Assembly: GCF_036924535.1 (NCBI RefSeq)
Contig: NZ_JAZHRT010000001.1
Location: 4,092,001 to 4,156,000 of the forward strand
Direction: 5' to 3'
Source: Bradyrhizobium sp. AZCC 2262
GTDB taxonomy: Bacteria; Pseudomonadota; Alphaproteobacteria; Rhizobiales; Xanthobacteraceae
DNA: 64,000 nt
Shown here: piece after piece, positions 31,585 through 40,147 of the stretch
Position numbering within the stretch: position 1 is the first letter of the stretch
How the letters are laid out: each line of letters begins with the position of its first letter
Notes under the pieces: generated by a model
The model's database searches: none
Seen by the model: the letters and a program-made list of their open reading frames with translations, nothing else
Told to the model about the DNA's origin: nothing
Translations under genes and position numbers: made by a program

Positions 31585-32799
31585 ATGACCGACCAGACCG
31601 CCGCGATCGAGGCCAGCCCCCGTACCGAGGCCCCCTCCACCGTCCTGCAGATCGCCGTTTTGGCAGGCCTTGCCGCGACCGGCACGCTCGCCACGAATAT
31701 CCTGCTGCCGTCGCTGCCACAGATGGCGGCGGCGCTGAACGTCACCAGCGCGGCAGTGACCTCGGCAATCACGATCTTTCTCGCCGTGTTCGCGGTCGGT
31801 CAGCTCGCGGTCGGGCCGATCTCGGACCGCTACGGCCGCCGCTGGCCGGTCCTGATCGGATTTGCCGTCTTCTTTGCCGGCAGCGTCTGGTGCGCGCTGG
31901 CGACCGACCTGACCAGCCTCCTGATCGGCCGCGTGATCCAGGCCGCGGGCGCCTGCGCCACCTCGGTGCTGTCCCGCGCGATCGCCCGCGACATGTTTTC
32001 GGGCGCCGCATTGGCGCGCGCGATGGCGCTGATCATGATCGCGATGGCCGCAGCACCCGGTTTCTCGCCGCTGCTCGGCGGCGCGCTCGATCACGCGTTC
32101 GGCTGGCGCTCCGAGTTCGTCCTGGTCGCGGCCTTTGCGGCGCTCGGCGCCGTCGCTTACGGCACCGTGTTCGGCGAGACCCATCACGCCACACGCACCC
32201 CGCTCGATCCGCTCGCCATCGCCAAGAACTATTTTGGCCTGATCGCCGACCGCCGCTTCGTGGTGCCGGCCGCGACCGTCAGCCTGATCATGGGCGAACT
32301 GTTCTCGATGTTCTCGGCCGCGCCGCGCGTGCTGATCGAAGCGATGCATTTTACGCCGATTCAGCTCGGCCTGTTCTTCGCCGGTACGGTGCTGATCGTA
32401 TTCGCCGCCGGCATGCTCGCGACCAGGCTTGCGCCGCGCTACGGCCTCGACCGTTCGATCCGCGGCGGGCTGTTGGTGGCCGCCACCGGCAGCATCGCGA
32501 TGCTGCTGGTCTCGCTGTACAGCCCCTCCTTCCTTCCGTTTCTCGCCGCCATGAGCGTGTTCCTGCTCGGCATGGGCGTCGTCAACCCGCTGGGAACGGC
32601 GCAGGCGCTCTCGCCATTCGGCGAGAAGGCGGGCGCGGCGTCGGCGCTGGTCGGCTTCTGGCAAATGATGACAGCCGCCATCGGCGTCTGGCTCGCCGCC
32701 ACGATCTCGCACGAGGCGCTGTTCGCGCTTGGCGTGGTGCTGACGGTGTTTTCGCTTGCCGCGGTGGGGCTTTACACGTTGCGAGCAAAGGCCCGCTAG
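31585..32799 (+). CDS. Bcr/CflA-family multidrug efflux transporter
   Basis: A 404-residue MFS protein of the DHA1 Bcr/CflA group, exporting drugs or metabolites by proton antiport. The chosen start (MTDQTAAIEAS, 31585) has GGGAA upstream; a start ten codons earlier is possible. Motif A is well kept (GPISDRYGRRWPVLIG) and the segment-1 sequence LPSLPQM is typical. The gene is preceded by an A+T-rich promoter region. Its stop shares the palindrome CTAG with the convergent hydrolase gene. Confidence 0.9.
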   Translation: MTDQTAAIEASPRTEAPSTVLQIAVLAGLAATGTLATNILLPSLPQMAAALNVTSAAVTSAITIFLAVFAVGQLAVGPISDRYGRRWPVLIGFAVFFAGSVWCALATDLTSLLIGRVIQAAGACATSVLSRAIARDMFSGAALARAMALIMIAMAAAPGFSPLLGGALDHAFGWRSEFVLVAAFAALGAVAYGTVFGETHHATRTPLDPLAIAKNYFGLIADRRFVVPAATVSLIMGELFSMFSAAPRVLIEAMHFTPIQLGLFFAGTVLIVFAAGMLATRLAPRYGLDRSIRGGLLVAATGSIAMLLVSLYSPSFLPFLAAMSVFLLGMGVVNPLGTAQALSPFGEKAGAASALVGFWQMMTAAIGVWLAATISHEALFALGVVLTVFSLAAVGLYTLRAKAR

Positions 32800-34388
32800 G
32801 ATTTGCGCCACGCCCCTCCGTCGATCGAAACGTCGCGGCCGTTCCAGTCGGTGCCGCGAAGATTCAGCTTCTCGTCGTCAAACGATAACGTATACTTTTG
32901 CTCGGCAGCGCCCGCGCCCAGTATCAAGCGCTGGATCACGAAGGTATGGTCATTCAACCAGCTTCCCTTCACCGCCGCTATTCCGACTTGGGTCGCATCA
33001 CCCCGGCGATACAGCCCATCCAGTCCGATCGGGCCGCCCACCCTTCTGGACGGCGCGCCTGGGTCCCGGTTGTAAAACTCGAAGTCAATGCGCGGTTGCG
33101 GACCGGTGAGCGTCAGCGAGAGCGATTTCACACCCAATCCGTTGCCGGGAAATGTGTAGGTTTTTCCCGAGATCGCTGCCGCGGTTTCGGGCGTTGCGCC
33201 AACCTCGCTCGGCTTCTCCGTTGATACGTCGCGGATCGCGTTGGCGAGCACACCTGCGCCGTCGGGTGCCGGAGCTAACGCCGTCCCGGATTTGACCGCG
33301 TCGGTGATATAATTCACCATGAGGCCCAACGAATAAAAGTCCCTCGCCGTCGTCACGACAACGATATCCAAAGCCGGAAACACCATGATGACCTGATTAT
33401 GGTATCCGACCGCCATGTAGACGTTCTTGTTGGGCAGAGCCCAGAAGAAGTTGGAATATCTCAGATCCGGTCCGGACTTCATGTTCATGTTGATCGTGGC
33501 GTGGCTTGCCTTTTCAATCCAGGCAGGCGGGACCAGCGTTTTGCCTTCCCATTCGCCATGCCTCAGATAGAGATAGCCGATCTTCGCCATGTCACGCGGC
33601 AGCAAAGCCAAACCGTTGCCGCCAGTCGAGACGCCCTGCGGATCGCGCCGCCAATTCCAATCGCGGATCCCCAGCGGACCGAACAGCCGGGCTTTGGCAT
33701 AATCCGAAGTGCTCATCCCCGTCAGCTTGGTGAGAATGGCGGAGAGAAGGTGCGGATTGCCGCTGTTGTAGTTGAATAAATCTCCCGGCGTATTCGACAT
33801 TGGACGATCGAGGATGAATTTGACCCAGTCCGCGCTGCGTTCCATTTCGAAAAAAGTAACGAACGGACCGTCCATCGGTTCGCGCCAGTCAATCCCGGAG
33901 GTCATGTCCAGCAGGTTCTGGACCGTGATCGCTTTCTTGCGGTCATCCAGATCGGCAACACCGCGGTCGGCAAAGAAGTCCAGCATCTTGCGATCCGGGC
34001 TGTCCAGCAGACCGTCCTTGACGGCCATCCCCGTCAAGGTGCCGATCACGGCCTTGGTGGCAGAGTTGATAACGTGTGGGATGTCAGCGGCATACGGAGC
34101 ATAATAGGCATCCAGGACAATCCGCCCGTGCCGCGCAATCAGCAGACTGTCCAAGCTGCGGCTGGTTCCGAACGCCACCAGTTTGGCCAGCGCCGCCGAA
34201 TCCATGCCCTGCTCTTCCGGCGTGGAGGTCTGCCACTCCTTGGTCGGCCAGATGGACTCTGCGCTGGCTTGAGGTTTGTCTTCAGATTTGCCTTCAGACT
34301 TGTCTTGGGCGTCAGCGCTCCAGATCGACGCCGCGAGCATGACTGCACCGAGAACAATCCCGGGGGCGGCAAATCTTGGGTTTTTCAT
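32796..34388 (-). CDS. Exported serine hydrolase, beta-lactamase/PBP4* family
   Basis: A 530-residue exported protein with a Sec signal (VLGAVMLAASIWSADAQ), a short acidic-basic repeat (KSEGKSEDK) and a class C beta-lactamase-like domain. The catalytic Ser-X-X-Lys is in VINSATKAVIG and the Tyr-X-Asn-like element in FNYNSGNPH. A beta-rich C-terminal domain of about 120 residues follows. These enzymes act on peptides, esters or cell-wall fragments; the substrate is unknown. The start ATG at 34388 has GAGGCACTG upstream. Confidence 0.88.
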   Translation of the reverse strand: MKNPRFAAPGIVLGAVMLAASIWSADAQDKSEGKSEDKPQASAESIWPTKEWQTSTPEEQGMDSAALAKLVAFGTSRSLDSLLIARHGRIVLDAYYAPYAADIPHVINSATKAVIGTLTGMAVKDGLLDSPDRKMLDFFADRGVADLDDRKKAITVQNLLDMTSGIDWREPMDGPFVTFFEMERSADWVKFILDRPMSNTPGDLFNYNSGNPHLLSAILTKLTGMSTSDYAKARLFGPLGIRDWNWRRDPQGVSTGGNGLALLPRDMAKIGYLYLRHGEWEGKTLVPPAWIEKASHATINMNMKSGPDLRYSNFFWALPNKNVYMAVGYHNQVIMVFPALDIVVVTTARDFYSLGLMVNYITDAVKSGTALAPAPDGAGVLANAIRDVSTEKPSEVGATPETAAAISGKTYTFPGNGLGVKSLSLTLTGPQPRIDFEFYNRDPGAPSRRVGGPIGLDGLYRRGDATQVGIAAVKGSWLNDHTFVIQRLILGAGAAEQKYTLSFDDEKLNLRGTDWNGRDVSIDGGAWRKS

Positions 34389-34410
34389 CAGTGCCTCTTT
34401 TCGTTGCGAT

Positions 34411-35673
34411 CTAGCTCGCCAGATACCGCTCGTACTTCCCCGCCACGACCTCGTCCGCGGCAATATCAGGATCGAGTGTGTAAAGGTCCTGCGCGCGGCC
34501 GATGCCGCGCAGCGCATAGCGGCCGGTGGACACCAGATAGTTCCGCCCCGCCGCATCGAGGCCCGCCCGGAACGCCGACGACATCAATAATTCCCGGTCG
34601 ACCGAGCGGCACATCGAGGCGATGCGGCTGACCTCGTTGACGGCCGGCCCCACCACGGTGAAGTCGAGCCGGTCATCGCTGCCGATATTGCCGTAAAACA
34701 CCTCGCCGACATGCAGGCCGACATGGGCCGACGTCACCGTGCGGCCCTCGGCGGTGCGGCGGGCGGTGAGCGCCCTCATGTTGCGGCGGAAGCGATGTTC
34801 GGCGCGCAGCGCCGCCCGCTTGGCCGCCGTCAAGTTCTCATGGGTGAACATCGCCAGCACACCGTCACCGATCAGCTTCAGCACCTCGCCGCCGGCGTCA
34901 TGGATGGCGTCGATCGAGGCCTGCGCATAATCGTTGAGGAACGGAATGATCTCGCCGGGCTCGATGCTCTCGCTGATCGCGGTCGAGCCGCGCAGGTCAG
35001 AGAACCACAATACCGCGTTGATACGCTCGGTGACGCCGCGCGCGATCCGGCCGCGCAACACCTGTTCGGCCGCGTCGCGTCCGAGATAGACCCGGCCCAG
35101 CGTCTTGGCGATATCGGCCTGCGCCGCGCTCTTGATCGCAAGGCCCAGCACCGGCACGAGATCGCGGAGCGCCGCCAGCCCCTGCGCGCCAAAACCTTCG
35201 TCGCGCCGGGTTACCCAATAGGAATAGACGCAGTCCATCTGCCCCATGGTGCCGGCCTCGCCGAACCGGTGCACATAGGCCACCACATGCTTGTGACCTT
35301 TCTCGGCGAGATCGCCCATGAATTTGAAATTGTGGGGGGCGACGCTGCTGGCGAGGTCGACCGGCAGTTCTTCGTGGCCATTTTCAAGCATGTAATAGAA
35401 GACCGAACTCCGCCAAGCCTCCGCGGCTTCGCCCTCGTTGGTCGAGCCATATTCGAAGACGTCGCTTTCGTTGGTCTCGGCGTCGTTCCAGCGAAAGCCG
35501 CGGCCCTCGAAAATCGGGTGCAGCGTATCGATGAAGACCATCCCGCGCGATACGTGGAGGCCTTCGGCACAGCAGCGTTCGCAGAAACCGCGGATCATGT
35601 CATTTTCGGGCAGACCGGTGAGGCCCTGGCTGACCAGCCAGTTCATCAGGCGCAGACGGGGCGTGAGTTCCAT
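34411..35673 (-). CDS. Class III adenylate/guanylate cyclase
   Basis: A 420-residue soluble cyclase. The catalytic domain starts near residue 215: AVLWFSDLRGSTAISE carries the first metal-binding Asp, and GGEVLKLIGDGVLAMF carries the second Asp and substrate contacts, followed by HVGLHVGEVFYGNIG and FTVVGPAVNEVSRI. The N-terminal 200 residues form an unassigned sensory part also seen in other rhizobial cyclases. No membrane segment is present. Bradyrhizobia carry many such cyclases. Confidence 0.88.
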   Translation of the reverse strand: MELTPRLRLMNWLVSQGLTGLPENDMIRGFCERCCAEGLHVSRGMVFIDTLHPIFEGRGFRWNDAETNESDVFEYGSTNEGEAAEAWRSSVFYYMLENGHEELPVDLASSVAPHNFKFMGDLAEKGHKHVVAYVHRFGEAGTMGQMDCVYSYWVTRRDEGFGAQGLAALRDLVPVLGLAIKSAAQADIAKTLGRVYLGRDAAEQVLRGRIARGVTERINAVLWFSDLRGSTAISESIEPGEIIPFLNDYAQASIDAIHDAGGEVLKLIGDGVLAMFTHENLTAAKRAALRAEHRFRRNMRALTARRTAEGRTVTSAHVGLHVGEVFYGNIGSDDRLDFTVVGPAVNEVSRIASMCRSVDRELLMSSAFRAGLDAAGRNYLVSTGRYALRGIGRAQDLYTLDPDIAADEVVAGKYERYLAS

Positions 35674-35719
35674 ACGCCATTATGCCGCGCAATCGTGACG
35701 GGTGGAAGGCTCGCCGCCT

Positions 35720-36127
35720 TCAACGTTTTGCGCGTGTGACGGCCTCGCCGTCCTCCTTGACGAAGGACTGAATGGGATTGTCGAGCAGATCAAGCACCAG
35801 CTCCGACGGCCGGCACAGCCGCACGCCCTTTGCCGTCACCACGATGGGCCGGTTGATAAGGATCGGATGAGCGAGCATGAAATCGATCAGCTCGTCATCG
35901 CTCCATTTGGGATCGGCAAGGCCAAGCTCCGCATAGGGCGTGCCTTTTTCGCGCAGCAGATCGCGTGGCGAGATGCCCAACGCCTTGATCAATTCGACCA
36001 GTCGCGCGCGGCTTGGCGGAGTTTTCAGATACTCAATGACCTCGGGCTCCTCGCCGCTCTGCCGGATCATCGCCAGCGTGTTGCGCGAGGTGCCGCAGGC
36101 GGGGTTGTGATAGATCGTGACGCTCAT
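35720..36127 (-). CDS. arsC: Arsenate reductase, glutaredoxin-coupled type
   Basis: A 135-residue ArsC of the ArsC/Spx thioredoxin-fold family, reducing arsenate to arsenite with glutathione and glutaredoxin. The catalytic Cys is in YHNPACGTSRNTL, and the Arg-bearing PILINRPIVV and GVRLCRPSE regions that bind arsenate are in place. The ATG overlaps the stop of aqpS by 4 bp. It is the last gene of an operon that already contains a thioredoxin-type ArsC, so two unrelated arsenate reductases are made together. Confidence 0.94.
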   Translation of the reverse strand: MSVTIYHNPACGTSRNTLAMIRQSGEEPEVIEYLKTPPSRARLVELIKALGISPRDLLREKGTPYAELGLADPKWSDDELIDFMLAHPILINRPIVVTAKGVRLCRPSELVLDLLDNPIQSFVKEDGEAVTRAKR

Positions 36128-36819
36128 GGCCGGGCCTCCCTGGTCTTTGCCGCCTCGCCTGCCCCGCGCAGCAGCCAGTTCATGAAGATCAGCGCCACTA
36201 CCGCGCCACAGAGCTCAGCCGCGATAAAGCCGGGCAGATCGGCGGGGCGAATGCCCGAAAACGTATTGGTCATCGAGCGCGCGATGGCAACGGCCGGATT
36301 GGCAAACGAGGTCGAGGCCGTGAACCAGTAGGCCGCGGTGATGTAGAGGCCGACCAGCCAGGGCACCGCCGTGCGGTTGAAGCGGATGCCGGCGAGGATG
36401 GTCGCCACCAGGCCGAATGCGGCGACGCCCTCGGCGAACCATTGCGCCCCGCCGGTTCGCATTTTCAGCGAGGTGTCGATCAGCGGCAGCGCGAACATCG
36501 CATGCGCGATCAAGGTTCCGGCGATTCCCCCGGCCACTTGCGCGGCAACGTAACCCAGCGCATCGCGCGGCGTCAGTTCGCCTTTCAAGACAAAGACCAG
36601 CGACACCGCGGGATTGAAATGCGCGCCCGAAACCGGTCCGAGAATGCTGATGAGAACCACCAGGATCGCGCCGGTCGGCAGCGTGTTGCCGAGCAGCGCA
36701 AGTGCGACGTCCTTGGTCAGGGTTTCGGCCATGATGCCGGAACCGACCACGGTCGCAACCAACAGCGCGGTCCCGAGCGCTTCGGCGGCGAGCCGGCGCG
36801 GCAAATCAAATTCGGGCAT
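36124..36819 (-). CDS. aqpS: Aquaglyceroporin AqpS (arsenite channel)
   Basis: A 231-residue MIP-family channel with six membrane segments and two Asn-Pro-Ala boxes at residues 69-71 (GAHFNPAVSL) and 174-176 (FANPAVAIA). In Sinorhizobium meliloti AqpS takes the place of the ArsB pump and lets arsenite, made by ArsC, leave down its gradient. Its position between two arsC genes supports the same job here. The ATG overlaps the TAA of the upstream arsC. Confidence 0.92.
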   Translation of the reverse strand: MPEFDLPRRLAAEALGTALLVATVVGSGIMAETLTKDVALALLGNTLPTGAILVVLISILGPVSGAHFNPAVSLVFVLKGELTPRDALGYVAAQVAGGIAGTLIAHAMFALPLIDTSLKMRTGGAQWFAEGVAAFGLVATILAGIRFNRTAVPWLVGLYITAAYWFTASTSFANPAVAIARSMTNTFSGIRPADLPGFIAAELCGAVVALIFMNWLLRGAGEAAKTREARP

Positions 36820-37346
36820 TAGCTGGCTTTCTGATGGCCTGAACTTGAACCATCGGTCCGGCCGATGTCCCGCAACTTCGTCCCGAGCGACAGTCGATCG
36901 ATGCCTTCAAGCGGCAGGCTGGTGAACGCGGTAATTCGATTTTTGAGGTAGCGGAAGGCCGCGACAAACGCCGCTTCCTTCTCCATATCGGTACCCTCAA
37001 CCGCGGCTGGGTCTTCGATCCCCCAATGCGCCGTCATCGGCTGGCCCGGCCACACCGGACAGGCTTCGCCGGCCGCATTGTCGCAAACCGTGAAAACGAA
37101 ATCCATCACGGGGGCATTGCTGCGCGCGAACTCTTCCCAACTCTTCGAGCGCAATTCGTCCGTGGGGTAGTCGAGACGGTTCAGAACCTTGATCGCAAGC
37201 GGGTTGACCGTCCCCTTCGGCTGGCTGCCGGCGGAGTAAGCGCGAAAATTGCGGCGACCGTCCTTGCGCAGGATCGATTCTGCAAGGATGGAGCGGGCGG
37301 TATTGCCGGTGCACAGAAAGAGAACGTTGTAGATGCGTTCAGACAT
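36819..37346 (-). CDS. arsC: Arsenate reductase, thioredoxin-coupled (low-molecular-weight phosphatase type)
   Basis: A 175-residue LMW-phosphatase-fold arsenate reductase. The P-loop LFLCTGNTARSILAE holds the nucleophilic Cys, and the second Cys pair is in FTVCDNAAGEACPVWPG, matching the Cys relay of the thioredoxin-linked family. The C-terminus carries an extra 20-residue tail. The ATG at 37346 lies inside the end of arsR (8-bp overlap). Confidence 0.93.
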   Translation of the reverse strand: MSERIYNVLFLCTGNTARSILAESILRKDGRRNFRAYSAGSQPKGTVNPLAIKVLNRLDYPTDELRSKSWEEFARSNAPVMDFVFTVCDNAAGEACPVWPGQPMTAHWGIEDPAAVEGTDMEKEAAFVAAFRYLKNRITAFTSLPLEGIDRLSLGTKLRDIGRTDGSSSGHQKAS

Positions 37347-37701
37347 GCGCTTTCCTCCTCGACTTCGGCGGACAACACGGCGTGAGATCTTCAATCAGCG
37401 GGCCGCAGATTTCAGGTCGCCCGTCGCAACAGTCCCTGAGCATAAACAGCACCACGGACTGAAAGGACTTTAGGTCGGCCCGATAGACAATCGAGCGGCT
37501 GATGCGCCGTGCTGTCACGAGCCCTGCCCGCGACAGGATCGCCAGATGCGACGACATGGTGTTTTGCGGCACCGCAAGTGCTTTTGCGATGTCACCGGCA
37601 GCAAGCCCGTCCGGCTCGTGTTTCGCGAGCAGCCTGAAGACATCCAGGCGGGTGGATTGGGCGAGCGCTGCAAGGGCGAGAATGGCATGCTCAGATTCCA
37701 T
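37339..37701 (-). CDS. arsR: ArsR-family arsenite-responsive repressor
   Basis: A 120-residue SmtB/ArsR winged-helix repressor. The recognition helix region is VPQNTMSSHLAILSRAGLVT. Near the C-terminus the sequence CCDGRPEIC plus TPCCPP supplies the Cys ligands for As(III). I prefer the ATG at 37701 over the TTG 16 codons upstream, since the extra residues are encoded by the promoter and operator. A perfect inverted repeat abuts this ATG. It heads the arsR-arsC-aqpS-arsC operon. Confidence 0.93.
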   Translation of the reverse strand: MESEHAILALAALAQSTRLDVFRLLAKHEPDGLAAGDIAKALAVPQNTMSSHLAILSRAGLVTARRISRSIVYRADLKSFQSVVLFMLRDCCDGRPEICGPLIEDLTPCCPPKSRRKAHV

Positions 37702-37722
37702 ATATCCAGACTTATGGATATA
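37701..37722 (-). promoter_or_regulatory. ArsR operator at the arsR start
   Basis: TATATCCA and TGGATATA, exact inverse copies with a 6-base spacer, lie immediately upstream of and touching the arsR ATG. A TTGACA box at 37737-37732 (minus strand) precedes it, so the operator covers the -10 region. Confidence 0.75.
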
Positions 37723-37819
37723 ATTTGGAACTGTCAATCCGTTGCTCAAGTCGGCGCGCCGCCACCAGATTGCGGGAGTAGCCTAAGCAGCTTGCCAGGC
37801 GCAGAAAACCGGTGAAGAC

Positions 37820-38338
37820 ATGACTGACGGCGACACGACGATCGTAGCGGGAATAGTGATTCCTTCGACCTCCCCGATCTTCCTGACCATTGTGGCATTC
37901 CACGTCATGCTCGGGACATTCTGCGTCGTGACGGGCATTGTCGCGATGCTGAGCCCCAAGCGTCCCGGCCGGCATCCGACCTTCGGGTCGCTTTATTTCT
38001 GGTCGCTGGCACTCGTCTTTCTGTCGGCAAGCGTCCTGTCGTTCGTACGCTGGAATGAGGATTTCCACCTCTTCATTCTCGGATTGCTCGGCTTCGGGGC
38101 CGCGATCCTGGCCCGCGAGGCGGTTCGACGGCGACCACGCCACTGGGCAAAAATGCACCTCATCGGAATGGGAGCGTCATACATCTTCCTGCTGACCGCT
38201 TTTTACGTCGACAACGGCAAGAGCCTCCCGCTCTGGAAAGAGCTTCCCTCCCTCGCCTACTGGATCGTGCCGGCCGCGTTCGGAGTGCCGCTGATCGCAC
38301 GGGCGCTGCTGCGGCATCCGCTGGCGCGGCGATTCTGA
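37820..38338 (+). CDS. DUF2306-like multi-pass membrane protein
   Basis: A 172-residue inner-membrane protein with about five hydrophobic segments (for example IFLTIVAFHVMLGTFCVVTG and GASYIFLLTAFYVDN). Conserved His residues lie near segment ends (FHVM, GRHPTFG, HWAKMHLIG), as in DUF2306 proteins, but no catalytic role is known. GGTGAAG precedes the ATG. It is divergent from arsR and just upstream of the second arsR; a link to arsenic handling is only positional. Confidence 0.72.
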   Translation: MTDGDTTIVAGIVIPSTSPIFLTIVAFHVMLGTFCVVTGIVAMLSPKRPGRHPTFGSLYFWSLALVFLSASVLSFVRWNEDFHLFILGLLGFGAAILAREAVRRRPRHWAKMHLIGMGASYIFLLTAFYVDNGKSLPLWKELPSLAYWIVPAAFGVPLIARALLRHPLARRF

Positions 38339-38340
38339 GC

Positions 38341-38362
38341 TATTTCGATAATTCTAGAAATA
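38341..38362 (+). promoter_or_regulatory. Operator of the second ArsR unit (copy 1)
   Basis: TATTTC and GAAATA are exact inverse arms around GATAATTCTA. The site lies just upstream of a promoter TTGACG-N17-CACAAT (38366-38394). A second copy of its left 17 bases, with one mismatch, occurs at 38741-38757. Confidence 0.65.
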
Positions 38363-38365
38363 CAG

Positions 38366-38394
38366 TTGACGAGCCGCTTGCCCGCTGGCACAAT
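38366..38394 (+). promoter_or_regulatory. Promoter of the second arsR gene, apparently leaderless
   Basis: TTGACG, a 17-base spacer and CACAAT end only 6 bp before the ATG at 38401. The predicted transcription start is the A of the start codon itself, and there is no ribosome site. Confidence 0.5.
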
Positions 38395-38400
38395 GCCGTC

Positions 38401-38718
38401 ATGAAACTCGATGACGCCGCCGCCCATCTCGAAGCGCTGGGCAATCCGACTAGGCTGAAAATCTACCGCGCGCTGATCCGCGCCGGTGGCGCCGGGCTGG
38501 CGGTTGGCCGCCTGCAGGAAAAACTGAAGATCGCGCCCTCCACCCTCTCCCACCACATCAAGGCGCTGGTGGTGGTCGGCCTCGTGACCCAGGTGCGCGA
38601 TGCGACGACGCTGATCTGCCACGCCAATTACGAAGTGATGCGGGAGCTGGTGAGTTTTCTGGTTGCGGAATGCTGCACTGAAAGCGCCGAAACAACGGAT
38701 GCCAAGACCGCGGCATAG
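38401..38718 (+). CDS. ArsR-family regulator (second copy)
   Basis: A 105-residue winged-helix repressor of the ArsR family. The helix-turn-helix reads IAPSTLSHHIKALVVVGLV. The possible metalloid ligands are a Cys pair near the C-terminus (FLVAECCTES), unlike the Cys set of the first ArsR. It precedes a flavoprotein with a Cys-rich tail and two exporters, which it probably controls through the repeated TATTTCGATA-type operator. The nearest alternative would be regulation by another metal or by sulfur compounds. Confidence 0.87.
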   Translation: MKLDDAAAHLEALGNPTRLKIYRALIRAGGAGLAVGRLQEKLKIAPSTLSHHIKALVVVGLVTQVRDATTLICHANYEVMRELVSFLVAECCTESAETTDAKTAA

Positions 38719-38740
38719 CGCGCCGCGTTTTTTCGACCAT

Positions 38741-38757
38741 TATTTCGATATTTCTAG
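38741..38757 (+). promoter_or_regulatory. Operator of the second ArsR unit (copy 2)
   Basis: TATTTCGATATTTCTAG differs from the matching bases of the site at 38341 in a single position. It lies 18 bp upstream of the flavoprotein GTG, between arsR and its target gene. Confidence 0.6.
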
Positions 38758-38774
38758 TTTTATGGGAGGACAAC

Positions 38775-40139
38775 GTGAGCGAAGTCAAAACCGTCGCAAT
38801 CATCGGAGCCGGCCCGGTCGGCCTTGCCGCCGCAGCCCATGTGCTGGAGCGCGGCCTGCAGCCGATCGTACTGGAAGCCGGCGACCATGTCGGCCACGCC
38901 ATGCGGGCGTGGGGTCACGTGCAACTGTTCTCGCCGTGGGAATACAACGTCGACAAGGCTGCGGCGCGCTTGCTGGCGACGACCGGCTGGAATTCGCCCG
39001 CGCCCGACCAGTATCCGACTGGCGTGGAGATGGTTGAACGCTACCTCGAACCGCTCGCCAACAACACCGCGCTCAGACCGCACATTCAGAAGTCGAGCCG
39101 CGTCACCGGCATCAGCCGCGTTGGCTTCGACAAGATGAAGACCAGGGGCCGCGAAAAGGCTCCCTTCGAAATTCGATACCAAAACGGTCAAGGTCCGAAG
39201 GTCGTGAAAGCCGACGCGGTCATCGACGCATCCGGTACCTGGCATTCGCCGAATCCGGCGGGCGCCAATGGTCTGCCCGCCATCGGCGAGACGCAGGTGG
39301 CGGACCGGATCGCCTATGGCATGCCCGACGTGCTGGGGAAGAACCGCGGGCGCTATGCCGGCAAGACCGTCGCCGTGCTCGGCGCAGGTCACTCCGCAAT
39401 CGGCACACTGACCGATCTCGCAAAGCTCGCGCTCGAAGCGCCAGGGACCCAGCCGATCTGGCTGCTGCGCGGCAACGATCCCGCCAAGGCGTTTGGCGGG
39501 GGCGCCAACGACAAGCTGGTCGCCCGCGGTGAACTCGGCGCCGTCTTCGCCGCGCTGGTGACGGCGGGCCGGATCAGGGCCGAAAGCGAATTCCGCGTTT
39601 CGCATCTTATCCCTGACGGCCCTCGCCTTGTCGTGGGCGCCCTCTCCGCCTGCTCGGCCCGTCGGGTCATCGTTGACGAACTCATCGTGGCGACGGGCTT
39701 TCGGCCGGACCTCGACTTTGCGCGCGAGCTGCGTATCCGGCTCGATCCGGCGATCGAATGTCCGGTAGCGCTGGCGCCGCTGATCGATCCCAACGAGCAT
39801 AGCTGCGGCACCGTGCGGCCGCACGGTGCGCGCGAACTGGCGCAGGACGAGCCCGGCTTCTATTTCGCCGGCATGAAATCATATGGCCGCGCGCCGACCT
39901 TCCTGATGCTCACGGGATACGAACAGGTGCGTTCGATCGCAGCCGAAATCGCCGGCGACCGCGCGGCCGCACAGCGCGTCGAACTGGTGCTGCCCGAGAC
40001 CGGCGTCTGCAGCCGCTCACTCGCACCAGATGCCAGCAATTGTTGCGGCGGTCCTGCATTATCCGCTGTTGACGCTTGTTGCGTCGCGGATGAGAAAGCA
40101 AAGCAGCAAGGTAAAACAGGCTGCGGCTGCGCGGCCTGA
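38775..40139 (+). CDS. FAD/NAD(P)-dependent oxidoreductase with Cys-rich C-terminal tail (ArsO-like)
   Basis: A 454-residue flavoprotein of the flavin-monooxygenase type. The FAD-binding Rossmann motif GAGPVG is at residues 11-16 and the NADPH motif GAGHSA at 203-208. The last 45 residues hold seven Cys in a metalloid-binding-like tail (CCGG, DACC, GCGC). Related flavoproteins occur in other bacterial arsenic clusters, where one was named ArsO. The start is a GTG with GGGAGG 6 bp upstream. Together with the adjacent ArsR it probably oxidises or carries an arsenic compound; the exact reaction is unknown. Confidence 0.82.
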   Translation: MSEVKTVAIIGAGPVGLAAAAHVLERGLQPIVLEAGDHVGHAMRAWGHVQLFSPWEYNVDKAAARLLATTGWNSPAPDQYPTGVEMVERYLEPLANNTALRPHIQKSSRVTGISRVGFDKMKTRGREKAPFEIRYQNGQGPKVVKADAVIDASGTWHSPNPAGANGLPAIGETQVADRIAYGMPDVLGKNRGRYAGKTVAVLGAGHSAIGTLTDLAKLALEAPGTQPIWLLRGNDPAKAFGGGANDKLVARGELGAVFAALVTAGRIRAESEFRVSHLIPDGPRLVVGALSACSARRVIVDELIVATGFRPDLDFARELRIRLDPAIECPVALAPLIDPNEHSCGTVRPHGARELAQDEPGFYFAGMKSYGRAPTFLMLTGYEQVRSIAAEIAGDRAAAQRVELVLPETGVCSRSLAPDASNCCGGPALSAVDACCVADEKAKQQGKTGCGCAA

Positions 40140-40147
40140 AATAGGGA

